From the NCBI RefSeq assembly GCF_016405905.1, contig NZ_JAEFCB010000015.1, positions 97,330 through 161,329 of the forward strand: a DNA stretch of 64,000 nucleotides. Direction: 5' to 3'. Source of the DNA: Variovorax sp. IB41 (GTDB lineage: Bacteria > Pseudomonadota > Gammaproteobacteria > Burkholderiales > Burkholderiaceae_C). The notes under the pieces were generated by a model, which made no database searches, was not told the origin of the DNA, and saw only the letters and a list, made by a program, of their open reading frames with translations. Made by a program: the position numbers and the translations under genes. This document shows positions 1 to 8,365 of the stretch, piece after piece. Position 1 is the first letter of the stretch. Each line of letters opens with the position of its first letter.

Positions 1-25
1 CGAGCGTGGCGGTGGGAGCGGTCAT
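1..25 (-). CDS. Start of an unidentified gene cut by the window edge
   Basis: An ATG on the minus strand at 25 opens a frame that runs off the window after eight codons (MTAPTATL). It lies 18 bp after the iorB stop in the same direction, so it may be the third gene of the iorAB transcript. A weak GGA purine stretch precedes it. Too little is visible to suggest a product. Confidence 0.35.
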
Positions 26-43
26 CGTGCGTCCGTTGTCTCT

Positions 44-1555
44 TCAGGCCAGCGCGTGCTGCGCCAGGGCAGCCTGCAGCTTGTGGCCGTGTTCGTCGGC
101 GAGCGCCGCATCGCGCAGTTCGCGCAAGGTGGCGGGCGCGAGCTGCGCGCCCGCGCGCTCGACCGCGCGCATCACCGTGTCGTAGTTGCGGATGCCGCGC
201 TCGTGCGTGTCGCTGTAGCCCTTGACCAGGCGCTGGCACTGCGCGAGCTCCACCGCCAGCTCGGGGTTGCGCTGCGCGGTGGCGGCGATGCGATGCAGCC
301 ACTCTTCGATGCGGCGGTTTTCTTCGGCGTAGCGCATGGTCGAGCGGCGCCAGCGCTTCATCGCGGCCACGGCGCGCAGCATGAGGTAGCCGCGCAGCGA
401 GCTGGTCCGGATCACGCGGCCTTTCTGCGTGAAGCGCTCGACGATCTTCTTGGGCGTCGAGGAGTTTATGAGCCAGCGGCCGATGCCGCCGGGCAGCGTC
501 TCGCAGATTTCCTGCAGGCGCGGGTGCATGTATTCGTTGATGGCGAGCACCTGGCCGGGCTGCACGCGGGTCTCGCCGCGCACGCGCTCGAAGCGGGTGG
601 CGCGGGTCTTGAGCGCGGCCACGCGGGCGGTGTCTTCGTAGGACATCCAGAGGGCGAGGTGGCGTGCGGTCTCGCGCAGCAGGCGGTGGTCGCCGGTGCC
701 CGGCAGGGCGGCGATGACGGCCATACGGTCCAGGTACAGGCCGGCGTAGGCCAGGTCCTGGTAGTCGATGAGGCGGCGCACGCCTTCGAGCAGGAAGTCT
801 TGCGCGGCAAGGGGAAAGTCGTGCTGCACGCGTTCGACCAGCACGCGCACGGCCGGGTGACGGGGCTGTGGCGTTGGCGTGGCCGCCGCGGCTTCCGGCG
901 GTGTCTCGCCATCGTCGCCGGCCTGCGCGCGAGCGAATGCGCCGCCGAAGGCCTTCAGGCTGGGTTTCACGCCCACGCCGCCGCGTTCGATGGTCGCTTC
1001 GAACTGCGCGCGACTGAAAGGCAGCACGCCAGAGCCCGCCAGCGCGCCGAAGAGCACGGCACTGATCACGCTGCCCGAGGCTTCGGCGGCTTGCGCCATG
1101 TCGAAGCGGATGAAGCGCTTGGCGGCCTTGGCCGTGTGCGCGAGCAGTTGCGCGCTGTCGACACGGCCGTCACCGAGCGCGCTCTTCTCCGCGATGGAGA
1201 ACACGCGGTGCGTCGACGCGATGAGCGTGGTGCGGTCGTTGGTGACCAGGCCGCGCTGCACGGCACGGCCGGCTTCCATGAGTTCGGAGGCGAGCACCAC
1301 ATCGACGTCGCCGGGCAATGGCATCAGCGCCAGCACAGGCCGGCCGCGATCCACTTCTGCCTGCGCCGTCGGATAGAGCTCGACGTAGTAGATCGTCGCG
1401 CCCGTGCGCTGCGCCACGCCGGGAACCGAGGTGGTCTGGGCCACGTAGCCATTGGCCTCGCCCATGTCCACGATCCAGTCGGCCAGCACGCCGCCGCCCT
1501 CCCCGCCCATGGCGAGGATCGCGATCTTGATCGGTTGGGCCTTGGTGTTCGTCAT
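44..1555 (-). CDS. iorB: Indolepyruvate oxidoreductase subunit beta, long form with C-terminal extension
   Basis: Predicted beta subunit of indolepyruvate:acceptor oxidoreductase, which works with IorA to decarboxylate aryl-pyruvates (from Trp, Phe or Tyr transamination) to aryl-acetyl-CoA. The N-terminus, about residues 10-200, is the pyruvate/ketoisovalerate oxidoreductase gamma-type domain with the opening IAILAMGGEGGGVLADW. The remaining roughly 300 residues form the extra C-terminal domain typical of the long proteobacterial form; stand-alone archaeal IorB is only about 200 aa. The start chosen gives 503 aa and sits 4 bp after the iorA stop; an alternative ATG at 1570 would overlap iorA by 11 bp. 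Co-transcription with iorA is evident. Substrate preference is inferred from the family. Confidence 0.85.
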   Translation of the reverse strand: MTNTKAQPIKIAILAMGGEGGGVLADWIVDMGEANGYVAQTTSVPGVAQRTGATIYYVELYPTAQAEVDRGRPVLALMPLPGDVDVVLASELMEAGRAVQRGLVTNDRTTLIASTHRVFSIAEKSALGDGRVDSAQLLAHTAKAAKRFIRFDMAQAAEASGSVISAVLFGALAGSGVLPFSRAQFEATIERGGVGVKPSLKAFGGAFARAQAGDDGETPPEAAAATPTPQPRHPAVRVLVERVQHDFPLAAQDFLLEGVRRLIDYQDLAYAGLYLDRMAVIAALPGTGDHRLLRETARHLALWMSYEDTARVAALKTRATRFERVRGETRVQPGQVLAINEYMHPRLQEICETLPGGIGRWLINSSTPKKIVERFTQKGRVIRTSSLRGYLMLRAVAAMKRWRRSTMRYAEENRRIEEWLHRIAATAQRNPELAVELAQCQRLVKGYSDTHERGIRNYDTVMRAVERAGAQLAPATLRELRDAALADEHGHKLQAALAQHALA

Positions 1556-1559
1556 CGCT

Positions 1560-3752
1560 TCAGAAGGCATAGGTTTCGCGCCGGCGCGCTTCGCCGCGCT
1601 GCAGCCAGCCGATGACGGCGCTGCGCACGCGCTCGCGCAGCTTGTCCCAGCCGGTCGGGTTGCTCACGATCTGCGCCTTGTAGAACGAGGGGCACAGCAC
1701 CGCGGCATGCGAGACCTCGCCGCACACGCCGCAGCCCACGCAGCTGTCGAGCACGGCCGCGACCGGGTCGGTGCGCAGCGGATCGGGGTTGGGCTTGATG
1801 GAGAGCGAGGGGCAGCCCGACAGGCGGATGCACGAGTGGTCGCCGGTGCAGGTGTCCGAATCGACGCCGAACTTCTCGCGCACCATGCGCTTGCCGTCGG
1901 CGATGGCCTTGCGCACCAGCGGCTTCTCGCGGCGCTGCTTGTTGAGCATGCACTCCGACTGCGCGATCAGGACCTTGGGGCCCTTCTTCGTGGTGGTGAG
2001 CGCTTCTTTCAGTGCATCGCGCATGCCGGCCACGTCGTAGGTGCGGCGCAGCGTCTTCACCCATTCCACGCCGACGCCGCGCACGGCACGCTCGATTTCG
2101 TGTCCGGTGCTGCGCGTCTTGTTGACGGCGTTCGACGAGAGGATGTCCTGCCCGCCGGTGGCCGAGGTGTAGTTGTTGTCGACGACGATGGTGAGGTTGT
2201 CGCTCTTGTTGAAGACCGAGTTCGCCACGCCGCTGGTGAGGCCGTTGTGCCAGAAGCCGCCGTCGCCCATCATCGAGATCGCGCGCTTGCCGGCCGGCGC
2301 ATTGAGCGCCGAGGCGCCCGCGCCGCCCAGGCCGTAGCCCATGGTGGTGTTGCCGATGTTGAAGGGCGGCAGGATCGAGAACAGGTGGCAGCCGATGTCG
2401 GCGCTCACGTGGTGTGCGCCGAGTTCACGCTCGACCAGCTTCATCGCGCTGAAGATCGGGCGCTCGGGGCAGCCGGTGCAAAAACCCGGCGGACGTGCGT
2501 GCACGACATCGCCGAGTGCGGTGGATGGCATCGCTGGTTCGGGCGCGGCATCGACGCCGATGGCGGCCACTTCCTTCAGCGGAATCACCTTGCGCACCGG
2601 TACGGGCACTGGCAGCGGCGCGAGGCGTTCGTAGCGCTCGCAGAAAGTGCGCGCGCCCTTGAGCAGTTCGGAGGATGTGTACTCGCCGGCGACCGGCAGC
2701 ATGTCCTTGCCGTGCAGCGCGGTCGTGGAGCCCGCCTGGCGCAGGATGGTCGCGAGGTTCTGCTCGACGAAGTTGGGCTGGCCCTCTTCCACGATCAGCA
2801 CCGCGCGCTTGCCTTCGCAGAAGCGGATGACTTCGCTCTCGATGACCGGATAGGCCACGTTCATCACATAGAGCGGCACCTTGGTGTTGCCGTACACGTC
2901 GGCGAGGTCCAGCCGCTCCAGCGCGCGCAGCAGCGTGTTGTAGCTGCCGCCCTGCACGATGATGCCGATGTCGTCGGCGTCTTCGGAAAAGAACTCGTTG
3001 AGTTGCCGCTCTTCGATGAAGCGCACCGCGGCGGGCCAGCGGTCCTTCACCTTTTCCTGTTCGTGCACGAAGCTCGCGGGCGGCAGCACGATGCGGCTGA
3101 CGTCGCGCTGCGGGTTCTCCAGCGCCTCCTGCAGCGTGAACTTCGCGCGCTTGTTATCGCCGGCGATGAAGTGGCCGTGCACGTGGCAGGCGCGGATGCG
3201 CAGCTGCAGCATCACGGGCGTGTTGCTGGCTTCGGAGAGATCGAAGCCCGTCTTCACCGCATCGACGATGCTGGGCAGGTTGGGACGCGGATCGAGCAGC
3301 CAGATCTGCGACTTCATCGCGAACGCGTGGCTGCGCTCCTGCATGATCGACGAGCCTTCGCCGTAGTCCTCGCCCACGATGATGAGCGCGCCGCCGGTCA
3401 CGCCGCCCGAGGCGAGGTTGGCCAGCGCGTCGGAGGCGACGTTGGTGCCCACGGTGGCCTTGAAGGTGACGGCGCCGCGCAGCGGGTAGTTGACCGAGGC
3501 GGCGAGCGTGGCGGCGGCGGTGGCTTCGCTCGCGCTGTTTTCGAAGCGGATGCCCTGTTCCGCGAGGATGTCCTGTGCATCGGCCAGCACGTCCATCAGG
3601 TGCGAGATGGGCGCTCCCTGGTAGCCCGCGACGTAGGAAACGCCTGACTCCAGCAAGGCCTTGGTGACCGCCAGAATGCCTTCTCCGCGAAATACATCGC
3701 CACCCGAAAGCCGCAGCTTCTTGACTTCCTCGACGAACGAACGCTCAGCCAT
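1560..3752 (-). CDS. iorA: Indolepyruvate ferredoxin oxidoreductase subunit alpha
   Basis: Catalytic thiamine-diphosphate subunit of the 2-oxoacid oxidoreductase, 730 aa. The N-terminal half has the pyrimidine-binding TPP fold. The pyrophosphate-binding motif GDGGFWHNG lies near residue 495 and is followed about 25 residues later by the NN pair (VVDNNYTS). The C-terminus has two cysteine groups, CTGDHSC with GCP near residue 636 and CVGCGVC with CP near residue 672, as expected for ferredoxin-like iron-sulfur clusters. The ATG at 3752 was preferred over an in-frame one at 3839 because an AAAGGA ribosome site precedes it and homologues begin around MAERSF. First gene of an operon with iorB, divergent from a MarR regulator. 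Confidence 0.9.
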   Translation of the reverse strand: MAERSFVEEVKKLRLSGGDVFRGEGILAVTKALLESGVSYVAGYQGAPISHLMDVLADAQDILAEQGIRFENSASEATAAATLAASVNYPLRGAVTFKATVGTNVASDALANLASGGVTGGALIIVGEDYGEGSSIMQERSHAFAMKSQIWLLDPRPNLPSIVDAVKTGFDLSEASNTPVMLQLRIRACHVHGHFIAGDNKRAKFTLQEALENPQRDVSRIVLPPASFVHEQEKVKDRWPAAVRFIEERQLNEFFSEDADDIGIIVQGGSYNTLLRALERLDLADVYGNTKVPLYVMNVAYPVIESEVIRFCEGKRAVLIVEEGQPNFVEQNLATILRQAGSTTALHGKDMLPVAGEYTSSELLKGARTFCERYERLAPLPVPVPVRKVIPLKEVAAIGVDAAPEPAMPSTALGDVVHARPPGFCTGCPERPIFSAMKLVERELGAHHVSADIGCHLFSILPPFNIGNTTMGYGLGGAGASALNAPAGKRAISMMGDGGFWHNGLTSGVANSVFNKSDNLTIVVDNNYTSATGGQDILSSNAVNKTRSTGHEIERAVRGVGVEWVKTLRRTYDVAGMRDALKEALTTTKKGPKVLIAQSECMLNKQRREKPLVRKAIADGKRMVREKFGVDSDTCTGDHSCIRLSGCPSLSIKPNPDPLRTDPVAAVLDSCVGCGVCGEVSHAAVLCPSFYKAQIVSNPTGWDKLRERVRSAVIGWLQRGEARRRETYAF

Positions 3753-3810
3753 GTGGGTCCTTTTTCTTTCTCGTGGGAGGATGCGCTTCAGGTGCCACAT
3801 CACGCTTTCT

Positions 3811-3839
3811 ATAATGTTGACAAATGAATGTATCCACAA
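3811..3839 (-). promoter_or_regulatory. Candidate promoter of iorAB in the iorA-marR divergent region
   Basis: Minus-strand reading gives TTGTGG (3834-3839) and CATTAT (3811-3816) with a 17-bp spacer, about 60 bp before the iorA start. The segment is clearly more AT-rich than its surroundings. The neighbouring MarR protein is the obvious candidate regulator, since such regulators commonly bind the divergent region, but no convincing operator palindrome was found. Confidence 0.4.
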
Positions 3840-3911
3840 TCATGAATTACCCTAGACATGCAAGCAGCGTGCCCGAAGCTGGTTTGGCGTGCCGGGCTGT
3901 GAGGTGCCTTC

Positions 3912-4400
3912 ATGGCTGAGCAGGACCCGCCCGCCGAATCGCATCGCTTCGTCGACGACTACCTGCCGGCGCTGCTCGCGCAGGCGAGCCAGTTGATCTC
4001 TTCGGAGTTCCACGAGGTGGCGCGCCAGCAGGGCTTCTCGGTGTCGGAGTGGCGCGTGATGGCGTCCCTCGCGGGCAGCGAGCCGATCAGCATCGGCCAG
4101 CTCGCGCAGGTGACCGTGACCAAGCAGCCGACGGTGACGCGCCTCCTGGACCGCATGGAGTCGCGTGGACAGGTGGAGCGCCTGCCCCACGAGAGTGACC
4201 GCCGCATCACGCTGGTGCGCATCACGCGCAAGGGCCTGAAGGCCGTCGAGCACCTGATGGAACTGGCGCGCGAGCACGAGCGCCGCGTGCTCGAGCCCTT
4301 CGGCCTGCGGCGGGCCGAAGAACTCAAGGAGACGCTGCGAAGAATGATCGAACTGCACGTGCATGTGCCGCTCGAGGAGCCGGAGCCCGAAGAAGACTGA
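3912..4400 (+). CDS. MarR-family transcriptional regulator
   Basis: 162-aa winged-helix repressor. Helices around residues 25-75 are followed by the recognition helix (VTKQPTVTRLLDRME, near residues 75-90) and the wing with the family-typical DRR (HESDRRITLVRIT, near residues 95-108). The C-terminal helices form the dimer interface. It is divergent from iorA with 159 bp between the start codons, which suggests it controls iorAB in response to an aromatic ligand. The acidic tail ends in EPEPEED. Ligand and operator are not visible from sequence. Confidence 0.9.
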   Translation: MAEQDPPAESHRFVDDYLPALLAQASQLISSEFHEVARQQGFSVSEWRVMASLAGSEPISIGQLAQVTVTKQPTVTRLLDRMESRGQVERLPHESDRRITLVRITRKGLKAVEHLMELAREHERRVLEPFGLRRAEELKETLRRMIELHVHVPLEEPEPEED

Positions 4401-4415
4401 AAGACCGAATCCGGT

Positions 4416-5291
4416 CTACGGCACGAGCACTGCGCGGCCGCGATGGCCGCGTTGCGCGATCCAGTCGAGTGCCTTGGCGGCATCGGCCAGCGCGAAGGCC
4501 TGCACGTCGAGATGCAGGCGGCCATTGGCCAATCGCGCGAGCAACTCGGGCGCGGCGGCACGGCCCGCGGCCTCCCGCCTGAACATGTTGAGCGGCAGCA
4601 GCGCAACGTCGCGCTGCAGGAAGTGCGCGATGTCCAGTTGCAGCATGGGACCGGCGGTGTAGCCGATCAGCACGGCGCGTCCGCCGGGGCGCACGGCAGG
4701 AAGAGACGCTGCGAGGACGTTGCCGCCGACCGTGTCGATGAGCAGGTCGGCGGTGGCAACGGAGGGTGCGGTGTTCGGATCGACCGGCGTCACCGTGCAC
4801 CCTGCATCGCGCGCAAGTTGCATCACGAGGGAGCCCACCGCGCCGCTCGCGCCAGTCACCAGAACTTGCTCGCCCGCTTGCAGCTTCGCGACGTCATGCA
4901 GCGCCACCCATGCCGACGTGGTGGGAGAGAAGAACGCGGCGCCGAGCGTCATCGGCAATGCATCGGGCAGGAGGCCGAGCGCTTCGTCGGGCGCATCGAT
5001 CAGCTCGCACCAGGTGCCGTCGAACAGGGTACCCAGGCCGCTGCCGCGCAGCCACACGCGTTGGCCAACCTCGTAGCGTTCGCTCGCGACGACGATGCCG
5101 GCGGCTTCCACACCCGGCGTGTAGGGCAACGGCGGATGCCGCAGGAAGCTGCCGCGCCACACGGTGCGGTCGATGTGGCCGACCGTGGCGGCCTGCATGC
5201 GGACGATGGTGCGGCCGGGGCGCGCGACGGGATCGGCCACCTCTTCCAGCGCGGGCACTGCATCGAAACCGTGGATGCGGACGGCTTTCAT
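4416..5291 (-). CDS. Zinc-independent alcohol dehydrogenase / quinone oxidoreductase family protein
   Basis: 291-aa medium-chain dehydrogenase/reductase. The N-terminal GroES-like domain contains GVEAAGIVV. The NADPH-binding Rossmann domain has VLVTGASGAVGSLVMQLA near residue 145. No structural-zinc cysteine cluster is present, so it belongs with quinone oxidoreductases rather than zinc alcohol dehydrogenases. It is shorter than most members (about 320-340 aa) and ends shortly after the last Rossmann strand. It is the last gene of a coupled operon: its ATG overlaps the stop of the upstream hydrolase by 4 bp (5288-5291). The substrate is unknown. Confidence 0.8.
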   Translation of the reverse strand: MKAVRIHGFDAVPALEEVADPVARPGRTIVRMQAATVGHIDRTVWRGSFLRHPPLPYTPGVEAAGIVVASERYEVGQRVWLRGSGLGTLFDGTWCELIDAPDEALGLLPDALPMTLGAAFFSPTTSAWVALHDVAKLQAGEQVLVTGASGAVGSLVMQLARDAGCTVTPVDPNTAPSVATADLLIDTVGGNVLAASLPAVRPGGRAVLIGYTAGPMLQLDIAHFLQRDVALLPLNMFRREAAGRAAAPELLARLANGRLHLDVQAFALADAAKALDWIAQRGHRGRAVLVP

Positions 5292-6088
5292 GGCAGCGTC
5301 GAAAGAAAGTCGATCACGGCCTGCGCGAAGGCTTCGGGCATCTGGTCCGGCAGGGGCACCATGCCGCCTTCGATGTCGACGATGCGCGCGTGCGGCAGGT
5401 GGTGCTGCAGCTCGACCGCATGCGGTGCGGCGAACGGATCGTCGGTGGCGCGGATGATGAGCGTCGGTTGCGTCACGCGGCCGATGCGGTCTTCCATGCG
5501 GTAGGACGCGACGGCGCGATGGCCCTCTTCCACGCGGTGGCCGACCTTCAATGCATCGAGCACGAAGGCTTCGAGCAATTCGGGGCGTCCTGTCGGATAG
5601 AAGCCCTGGCGTTTTTGCCACAGCGCGGCGAGATGGCTGCCGTCTTCGCTCGGCGCCACCTCGTCGATGGGCGGCCGCTGGGCGCGTGCGATGCGAAAAG
5701 GTTCGTCGGTGTACGGCGTGGACGACAGCACGAGGCCGCGCACGCGGTCCGGAAAGGCGGCCGCCAGTTCGATCGCGACGACGCCGCCCGTGTGATGGCC
5801 CACGACATCGGCCTGCCGGACGCCCAGCGCATCGAGCAGCTCGCACGCCACGTGCGCCCATTGCTCGATGCTCGCGGGCACACCGCCATCCGCGGAATCG
5901 CCGAAGCCCGCGGTGTCCATCGCGATGGCGCGATAGCGCACGCCGAGCAGCGGCAGCACCTCGCGGTATTCGGCCCAGCTGCGCGGCGACTGGTGCAGCA
6001 GCAGCACGGCGGGCGCACTCGCATCGCCGCACGTCGCGTAGTGCACCTGTCCCACCGACAGGTCGGCAAAGGCGCGGCGGATCGTCAT
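5288..6088 (-). CDS. Alpha/beta hydrolase-fold protein with atypical catalytic triad
   Basis: 266-aa alpha/beta hydrolase. Recognisable elements are the oxyanion strand (VLLLHQSPRS, near residue 27), the nucleophile elbow (VVGHHTGGVVAIELA, near residue 95) and the acid loop (RATDDPFAAP, near residue 215). The elbow reads G-H-H-T-G, so the usual Ser position is His. Where the catalytic His is expected, in the form GGH, the protein has GGM. Only the Asp is conventional. Subfamilies with GHHTG elbows are known to me, but their chemistry is not. It is translationally coupled at both ends: ATGA overlaps with the genes upstream (6085-6088) and downstream (5288-5291). Confidence 0.8.
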   Translation of the reverse strand: MTIRRAFADLSVGQVHYATCGDASAPAVLLLHQSPRSWAEYREVLPLLGVRYRAIAMDTAGFGDSADGGVPASIEQWAHVACELLDALGVRQADVVGHHTGGVVAIELAAAFPDRVRGLVLSSTPYTDEPFRIARAQRPPIDEVAPSEDGSHLAALWQKRQGFYPTGRPELLEAFVLDALKVGHRVEEGHRAVASYRMEDRIGRVTQPTLIIRATDDPFAAPHAVELQHHLPHARIVDIEGGMVPLPDQMPEAFAQAVIDFLSTLP

Positions 6089-7089
6089 GACAGCGTCTCG
6101 CCGGCGGGCGCGCGCCAGAGGCCCGCGTGCTTGAGCTCGCCGAGCGTGCGCGAGAGCACGTCGCGCCGGTACGCGGCGATGTCGCGGCCTTCGTAGTCGT
6201 AGAAGCCGCTGCCGCTCTTGAGGCCGAGGCGCCCCTCGGCGACCATGCGATCGACGATGGCGGGCGCGGTGTAGCGGCCCTTGTCGATCGAGGCGGACAT
6301 CTCGCGGCTCGCGTGGTGCAGGATGTCGCAGCCGCCGAAGTCGATGAACTCGACGACGCCGAGCGCGGCGAAGCGCAGGCCGAGGCCGTAGCGCGTGGCC
6401 TTGTCGATTTCCTCGGCGGTGGCAGCGCCCTCCTCGATCATGCGGGCCGCCTCGTTCATCACCAGCGCCTGCAGGCGCGGCACGATGTAGCCGGGCGATG
6501 CGCCGCAGACCACGGGCAGCTTGCCGATCGCCTCCATCAGCGCCTTGGTGCGTGCGAGCACGCCAGCGTCGGTGCCCGGATGGCAACTGAGTTCCACCAC
6601 GGGGATCACATACGCCGGGTTGAGCCAGTGCATGTTGAGAAAGCGTTCGGGCAGCCGCACCAGCGCCGCGAGCTGCGTCACGAGGATGCTGCTGGTGGTC
6701 GAGGTGAGGATCGCGTCGTCGCGGCAATGGCGGTTCAGGTGCTCGAAGGCCTCGCGCTTGGCCTCCATGGTTTCGGGGACGCCTTCGAACACGAGCTCGG
6801 CGGCGGCGAGCGCCTGCGGAGCGGCCGCGGCATTCACGAAGTCCACGCGCGCGGCGATGGGCTGGATCTGCGCCGCATCGATCACGCCGAGCTGCGCGAG
6901 GCCTGCGAGGCTGGCCTCGATCTCCGCCTTCGCTTCGCCCTGCAGGCGCTGCCAGGCCTCGTCGTTGCGCGGACGCAGGTCGATCAGCGAGATGCGGTGG
7001 CCGGCGTATGCGAACGCGATCGCGATGCCGCGCCCCATGCGGCCGGCGCCGACGGCGGCGAAGCGGGGCAACGCGCGCTCATTGGCCAT
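6085..7089 (-). CDS. 3-hydroxyacyl-CoA dehydrogenase family protein
   Basis: 334-aa NAD-dependent dehydrogenase. The N-terminal Rossmann fold has GAGRMGRGIA (residues 14-23). The catalytic His region MHWLNPAYVIPVVEL near residue 160 matches the family HxxNPxxxxPxxE pattern. The C-terminal helical domain contains GYIVPRLQALVMNEA and the late signature GLGLRFAALGVVEFIDFGG. It could act on a beta-hydroxyacyl-CoA or on a related beta-hydroxy acid, as carnitine dehydrogenases and lambda-crystallins do; the sequence alone does not decide. Its start overlaps the stop of the upstream opine-dehydrogenase-like gene by 11 bp, and its stop overlaps the hydrolase start. Confidence 0.85.
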   Translation of the reverse strand: MANERALPRFAAVGAGRMGRGIAIAFAYAGHRISLIDLRPRNDEAWQRLQGEAKAEIEASLAGLAQLGVIDAAQIQPIAARVDFVNAAAAPQALAAAELVFEGVPETMEAKREAFEHLNRHCRDDAILTSTTSSILVTQLAALVRLPERFLNMHWLNPAYVIPVVELSCHPGTDAGVLARTKALMEAIGKLPVVCGASPGYIVPRLQALVMNEAARMIEEGAATAEEIDKATRYGLGLRFAALGVVEFIDFGGCDILHHASREMSASIDKGRYTAPAIVDRMVAEGRLGLKSGSGFYDYEGRDIAAYRRDVLSRTLGELKHAGLWRAPAGETLS

Positions 7090-8152
7090 CGTGCAGCCTC
7101 TCCTTGAGTTGTGCCGCGCTCAGGTCGGCGAGGCCCAGGCTTTCGAAAGTGCGCGGGCCGTGGCGCAGGTCGCGGCCGAGAAAGCCGCCGACGATGGCCA
7201 GCAGGCCGTGCGCGATGGGCGCGTCCACGCCCGCATGGCGCGCGGCCGAAGCCAGGAAGGCCAGGCCCAACTCGGTGTCTTCGGTGATGTAGCGGTGCGT
7301 GTGCAGGTCGATGTTCTCGCGCCAGTCACCCGACTTGACGAGCTGCTTGTGCGCGTCGCCGTACATCCACTGGTCGTTGTTGTAGTGGTCGGCCAGCGGA
7401 TAGTGCGGCGCGCCTTGGCCGAAGGCCTCGCGCACGGCCATGCGTTCGCGGTCGAGCCGGTCGGTCACGTCGCGCACCGCGCGTTGCGTGCCTTCGTTGT
7501 GGATGTCCCAGCGCTCGAAGTGCTGCAGCGGCGCGGCGTTCATCACCATCAGCGGCGGGTGGATGACGGGGCCTGCGTTCATCAGCGCACCCGAGAGCGC
7601 GTCGCCGCAGCCGTGCACGGCCGGGTAGGCCTTGCGGATCACCGCGATCGCCTCGGCCTCCTTGCGCGCGGGGTAGACGCCGGTCGGCAGGCGGATGGCG
7701 CGGATGGTGACGTTCACTTCGCGCTCGCCGTGCTTGCGCGCGAGGTACGGCAGGGTGCCGGTCTCGGCCCAGGCCACGTCGGCGCGGTTGCCGGCCTCTT
7801 TCACCGTGCGCGCCATCACGTAGCTGCCGAAGGTGCCGGGCGGCAGGAAAACGACCTGGCCGTCGACCAGGTGCGGGGCCATGGCGAGCGCGATGTCGTG
7901 CTGGGCGATGGCGGGCGTCGGGATGACGATCAGCTCCGCATCTTTCAGCGCCGCGGCGATGTCGGCGGTGGCAAGCGCGAGCGGCACCTCGCGTGCGCCA
8001 TCGGCATCCTTCAGCGTGATCGCGCCGGCTTGCACGACTGGCTCGAGCGCCGCAGCATCGCGACGCCACAGGCGCACCTCGTGGCCGGCTTCGGACAGGT
8101 CCGCGGCGGCTGCGTAGGCGCCGTGACCACCGCCAAGAATCGCAATTTTCAT
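7079..8152 (-). CDS. NAD/NADP octopine/nopaline dehydrogenase family protein
   Basis: 357 aa. The N-terminal nucleotide-binding motif is MKIAILGGGHGAYAAAADL and the C-terminal domain is of the octopine dehydrogenase type (AGPVIHPPLMVMNA near residue 200, then helical segments to the end). Family members reversibly join or split amino acids and 2-oxo acids (opines), although many bacterial members are uncharacterised. It is the first gene of the four-gene operon, with about 210 bp of upstream sequence containing the likely promoter. In-frame start codons lie further upstream, but the Rossmann strand begins exactly at this ATG, so it was chosen. Confidence 0.8.
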   Translation of the reverse strand: MKIAILGGGHGAYAAAADLSEAGHEVRLWRRDAAALEPVVQAGAITLKDADGAREVPLALATADIAAALKDAELIVIPTPAIAQHDIALAMAPHLVDGQVVFLPPGTFGSYVMARTVKEAGNRADVAWAETGTLPYLARKHGEREVNVTIRAIRLPTGVYPARKEAEAIAVIRKAYPAVHGCGDALSGALMNAGPVIHPPLMVMNAAPLQHFERWDIHNEGTQRAVRDVTDRLDRERMAVREAFGQGAPHYPLADHYNNDQWMYGDAHKQLVKSGDWRENIDLHTHRYITEDTELGLAFLASAARHAGVDAPIAHGLLAIVGGFLGRDLRHGPRTFESLGLADLSAAQLKERLHDGQ

Positions 8153-8293
8153 GTTCGGAATTTGAAAAGCAGATGTCGATGAACCGGCAGCCGCGGCGCG
8201 GACCGGGGAGCAATGCGCCATTACATTACTTTTCATCGATTCATAAGTCAATCAAATATCGCTTCCAAAGCCCCCTCGGAAACCCGCAATGAA

Positions 8294-8331
8294 AAAGCCC
8301 GCGCTTCTTGCGAAGCGCGGGCTTTCTTTTT
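8294..8331. terminator. Bidirectional rho-independent terminator
   Basis: A 14-bp perfect stem (8294-8307 with 8312-8325) closes a TTGC loop, flanked by an A-run on the left and TTTCTTTTT on the right. It lies just after the stop of the DEAD-box helicase gene on the minus strand and also insulates the opine-dehydrogenase operon from it. It works on paper in both directions. Confidence 0.9.
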
Positions 8332-8365
8332 GGGCAAAGCGGCGGGTCGGCCGCTCTGGAATGGA

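Noticed and set aside
1452..3647. A 731-codon plus-strand frame opposite iorA
   Set aside because: No domain signature, and the complementary strand encodes a well-conserved TPP enzyme.
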